DNA of 64,000 bases from the NCBI RefSeq assembly GCF_001274725.1, contig NZ_LGUF01000007.1:2612504-2676503 (forward strand). The letters are read 5' to 3'. Position numbers and translations under genes: made by a program. This document shows, in pieces, positions 60,980 to 64,000 of the stretch (within the stretch, counting starts at the first letter, position 1; every line of letters starts with the position of its first letter). Below the pieces are notes generated by a model, which was given only the letters and a program-made list of their open reading frames with translations, was not told the origin of the DNA and made no database searches. This DNA is from Sporosarcina globispora (lineage in GTDB: Bacteria > Bacillota > Bacilli > Bacillales > Cytobacillaceae).

Positions 60980-63098
60980 TCAAGCAGGAATCGCGGAGAA
61001 GGAAACAGTAACCTACCGTGTTCAGGGCTTTTCCTGAGCAGGGTGTGCCAAGACGTTCGAAGAGAACGTGAAACGCCTGGATGGCGTTTTAGATGCAAAT
61101 GTAAATTTTGGAGCTTCCAAAATAACCGTTTCAGGAACAGCTTCTATGGAGGCCATAGAAAAAGCCGGTGCCTTCGAAAATCTGAAGCTGCGTGCCGAGA
61201 ATGAAAAAGCGGTGGAGCGGGAGCCATTCTGGAAACAGAAATCTAACTACAAAGTGTATATTTCAGCGATTTTCCTTTTGATAAGCTGGTTTTTAAGTGA
61301 ACAGTATGGAGAGGACCATATATACCCGATCGCAGGGTATGCAGCAGCCATCATCATAGGCGGATATACCTTATTTCTGAAAGGCTTCAAGAACCTTGCA
61401 AGACTGAATTTTGACATGAGTACCCTTATGACGATTGCCATCATCGGTGCAGCCATTATCGGTGAGTGGGGAGAAGGAGCTACGGTAGTCATCCTTTTCG
61501 CCATTAGTGAAGCACTGGAGCGCTATTCCATGGAAAAAGCACGTCAGTCCATTGAATCCCTGATGGATATTGCTCCTAAAGAAGCATTGATCAGACGGGG
61601 ACATGAAGAAATGACGATTCATGTTGATGATATTCAAATTGGTGACGTAATGATTGTTAAGCCAGGAGAAAAATTGGCCATGGATGGAGTGGTCATTAAG
61701 GGGGCCTCTTCCCTGAACCAGGCAGCCATTACAGGAGAGAGTGTGCCGGCAGTTAAGACTGTAGATGATGAGGTTTTTGCAGGAACACTAAATGAAGAAG
61801 GACTGCTTGAAGTAAAAGTAACAAAGCGTGCTGAAGATACAACTATTGCTAAAATCATTCATTTAGTGGAAGAAGCACAGGCGGAAAAAGCTCCTTCACA
61901 GCAGTTTGTCGATAAGTTTGCCAAGTATTACACACCTGCCATTATTGTTTTAGCATTTTTAATTGCGGTTGTTCCTCCGCTGTTTGGCGGAGATTGGAGT
62001 GAGTGGATTTACCAGGGGCTTGCTGCACTGGTTGTCGGCTGTCCGTGTGCACTCGTAGTTTCTACGCCAGTAGCAGTTGTAACAGCCATCGGAAATGCGG
62101 CAAGGAACGGTGTTTTAATTAAAGGCGGCATCCACCTGGAAGAAACAGGAGCGCTTAAAGCGATAGCATTCGATAAAACTGGCACGTTAACCAGGGGTGT
62201 ACCTGCGGTTACGGACATTATTACCATTAGCGGTGAAGAAAAACACCTCATCCAAATTACCGCAGCCATTGAGAAAGGGTCACAGCATCCCCTTGCCTCA
62301 GCAATCATGAAAAAAGCAGAAGAGATGGATTATGATATTACTGGCCTTGATGCAGAAGATTTCACCTCTATAACCGGCAAGGGAGTAAAAGCTGCAGTGG
62401 AAGGTGTCCTCTATTATGCTGGCAGCCCAAATCTGTTTGAAGAGCTCCATAGCGGTATGGACAGCACTATTCAAAAGCATATCACATCTCTTCAGACTCA
62501 GGGGAAAACCGTTATGATTCTGGGGACAGTGAGCGAAATTCTGCTATTAATAGCTGTTGCAGATGAAATGCGGGATCATTCGAGAACTGTAATCAGTAAA
62601 CTAAATGATATGGGAATAAACACTGTCATGCTGACAGGGGATAACCAAAGAACTGCTTTGGAGATTGGAAAGCAAGCTGGAGTATCTGAGATTAAAGCTG
62701 ATTTGCTGCCGCAGGATAAACTGGCTTTTATTAAAGAGCTGCGTGCCAGCCACCAAAGTGTGGCAATGGTAGGGGATGGTGTCAATGATGCACCTGCCCT
62801 TGCTGCGGCAACGGTCGGTGTCGCTATGGGCGGTGCCGGAACCGATACTGCTCTCGAAACAGCAGATATTGCTTTAATGTCCGATGATTTGAGCAAACTG
62901 CCTTATACAATTAAACTCAGCCAAAAAGCCTTAGGGATCATTAAACAGAACATTACTTTCTCACTTGGAATCAAGGCGCTGGCATTATTGCTGGTTGTTC
63001 CGGGGTGGCTGACCTTATGGATTGCCATTTTTGCGGACATGGGAGCGACCTTGCTGGTAACCTTGAACAGTTTACGGCTGCTCAAAATAAAAAAATGA
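60972..63098 (+). CDS. cadA: CadA-type heavy metal P-type ATPase with in-frame UGA
   Basis: A 708-residue P1B ATPase: an N-terminal HMA domain, eight membrane helices with the CPC motif in [12 protein letters not shown] in the actuator, DKTGT phosphorylation site, and [11 protein letters not shown]. It exports Cd2+/Zn2+/Pb2+. The ATG at 60972 follows GAGGTGA. Codon 22 (61035-61037) is TGA in FS-TGA-AGCAK, where homologues have FxCxxC, so the first Cys of the metal-binding C-x-x-C is UGA. The rest of the frame is fully open. A hairpin lies 15 nt later (61053-61069). If it is a true stop, translation could restart at GTG 61068, losing the HMA motif. Confidence 0.88.
61035..61069 (+). promoter_or_regulatory. 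UGA codon and SECIS-like hairpin in cadA
   Basis: After the TGA (61035-61037) there are 15 nt and then the perfect stem ACGTTC (61053-61058), loop GAAGA, GAACGT (61064-61069). The loop's first base is G and lies 22 nt past the TGA. Bacterial SECIS elements have a short hairpin with a G in the first two loop positions, 16-37 nt after UGA, and this fits that description. It is a candidate only. Confidence 0.4.
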
Positions 63099-63204
63099 AC
63101 AAATTCAGAGTAATGCTTTCTGGACATCGCTCTTTTTTGCCCATACCCATATTATAAATATCCTAATTCTCCGTATCTGCCATGTTTATATTAAACCTCC
63201 TGCA

Positions 63205-63232
63205 TAAAAAAAGAAGGAGCACTATTGCTCCT
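63205..63232 (-). terminator. Terminator of the right-end FUSC gene
   Basis: On the minus strand AAGGAGC and GCTCCTT form a stem that contains the stop codon, followed by seven T. Confidence 0.8.
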
Positions 63233-64000
63233 TCCCTGCACCAAGATCTTCTGCCAATTCCATGATTGCTTTGTTGATTCTCCAGATGAAATAAAGGTGA
63301 TGAATCAAATCACGCTGGGATTGTTTCCTGGTTGGGGCCAATCGTTCAATTTGTTCCCTTTCATTTTCAAGGCTATAGACAAGCGTGCCGTCTCCGCTGT
63401 CTTTAATCAAATCCATCAATGTCTCAATATTTAGTTCAAGTTTTTCTTCAATCCTTATGAAAACCTCGACCAGTTCATCCGGATAGTCGAATCCTTTCCG
63501 GTAGGAGGATGCAACAAGATGCCTTGCATAGTAATTGATGGCTGAAAACAGTGTAATCCATCTGTTGACGTCAGCATGGCGCGGGGATCCGGGTTTTTTT
63601 ATCAGCGATTGCGCTTCGACGTTTATTGTTTTAAGTTTTTGATCCAGTAAGAAGCCTTTGCCTGATAGCTCCTTAACATTTATATCTTCCCGGAAGCTTC
63701 GCACATAATCGGTGACATATGGTTTCAGTTCTTTTAAGTAGTCATTTAAGGTATCCGCCACTTTGTCTTTCGTTTTCTTTGGAAAAACAAATAAGGATAC
63801 GCTGAATGCAATCCCGGCGCCGGCAATTGTATCGATTACCCTTGCACTGATAAGGGTTAATGAAATTCCTCCCAGCAAAAGGTCATACATAAAGGCAACG
63901 AGCATTGTAATAAACATGCTCATTAATGTATAGGAGACCTCAAACAAATAATAGGCGAAGAAAACTGCAGTAAAAATCAGAGTGATTTCCAGGTCTGAAT
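63222..64000 (-). CDS. FUSC/aromatic acid exporter family protein, partial
   Basis: The C-terminal part (about 260 residues) of an aromatic acid exporter/DUF939 protein: two or three membrane helices up to FSVSLFVFPKK and a long cytoplasmic helical domain. The frame is open to the window edge, so the start lies outside. It resembles the broken FUSC gene at 11574-12673 in layout. It may export aromatic or other organic acids. Confidence 0.82.
   Translation of the reverse strand, partial: SDLEITLIFTAVFFAYYLFEVSYTLMSMFITMLVAFMYDLLLGGISLTLISARVIDTIAGAGIAFSVSLFVFPKKTKDKVADTLNDYLKELKPYVTDYVRSFREDINVKELSGKGFLLDQKLKTINVEAQSLIKKPGSPRHADVNRWITLFSAINYYARHLVASSYRKGFDYPDELVEVFIRIEEKLELNIETLMDLIKDSGDGTLVYSLENEREQIERLAPTRKQSQRDLIHHLYFIWRINKAIMELAEDLGAGKEQ

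Overview
The window is a chromosomal segment of a low-to-mid GC Gram-positive endospore-former of the Bacillaceae. The Bacillus/Cytobacillus/Mesobacillus neighbourhood fits best, but genus and species cannot be fixed from this sequence alone. The signs are strong AGGAGG-type ribosome binding sites, frequent TTG and GTG starts, many rho-independent terminators, ydaO-type c-di-AMP riboswitches, a DegU-like regulator, KtrA/KtrB, CysL-CysJI, YitT, YwqA-like and DUF3953 genes. There is no rRNA, tRNA, prophage, transposase or CRISPR array.

Layout. 0-10 kb: DUF1801 protein, membrane glycosyltransferase, ZIP metal transporter behind two dyads, YitT protein, P-loop kinase, molybdopterin oxidoreductase, orphan DegU-like regulator, Mga/PRD-type regulator, and a Fur-box-preceded PD-(D/E)XK-like Fe-S protein. 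10-20 kb: SDR, broken FUSC exporter, YbaK, M20 peptidase, CysL diverging from cysJI, NERD protein. 20-34 kb: PLP aminotransferase, GNAT/methyltransferase/NUDIX run, DUF2332, TrhO, LysE, CBO0543 protein, SWIM-SNF2 helicase plus helix-hairpin-helix partner, TraB protein. 34-44 kb: ABC-2 exporter pair, aminoglycoside nucleotidyltransferase homologue, pentapeptide protein, NUDIX, a second DNA polymerase beta clamp, and a sensor kinase/response regulator/ECF sigma operon. 44-48.5 kb: decaying genes and a 520-bp array of ten 52-bp repeats. 48.5-64 kb: CNNM transporter, MerR regulator, c-di-AMP riboswitch plus dicarboxylate/glutamate:cation symporter, acetyltransferases, serine hydrolase, secreted endonuclease I, a second c-di-AMP riboswitch plus ktr potassium uptake genes, a prolyl-4-hydroxylase remnant, a CadC-CadA metal efflux operon and a partial FUSC exporter.

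Functional links. Two c-di-AMP riboswitches 5 kb apart put K+ uptake and an acidic-solute symporter under one second messenger. Metal homeostasis recurs: ZIP uptake, Fur boxes, CadC operators, CadA efflux and CNNM. CadA carries one in-frame UGA exactly at the first cysteine of its metal-binding C-x-x-C motif, followed by a compact hairpin at a spacing compatible with a bacterial SECIS element. It is either a nonsense mutation or a selenocysteine candidate.

Quality note. At least five otherwise conserved genes (FUSC, response regulator, CBO0543, MerR, prolyl hydroxylase) are broken by single-base indels, several of them in homopolymers. This suggests residual assembly indels, real gene decay, or both.
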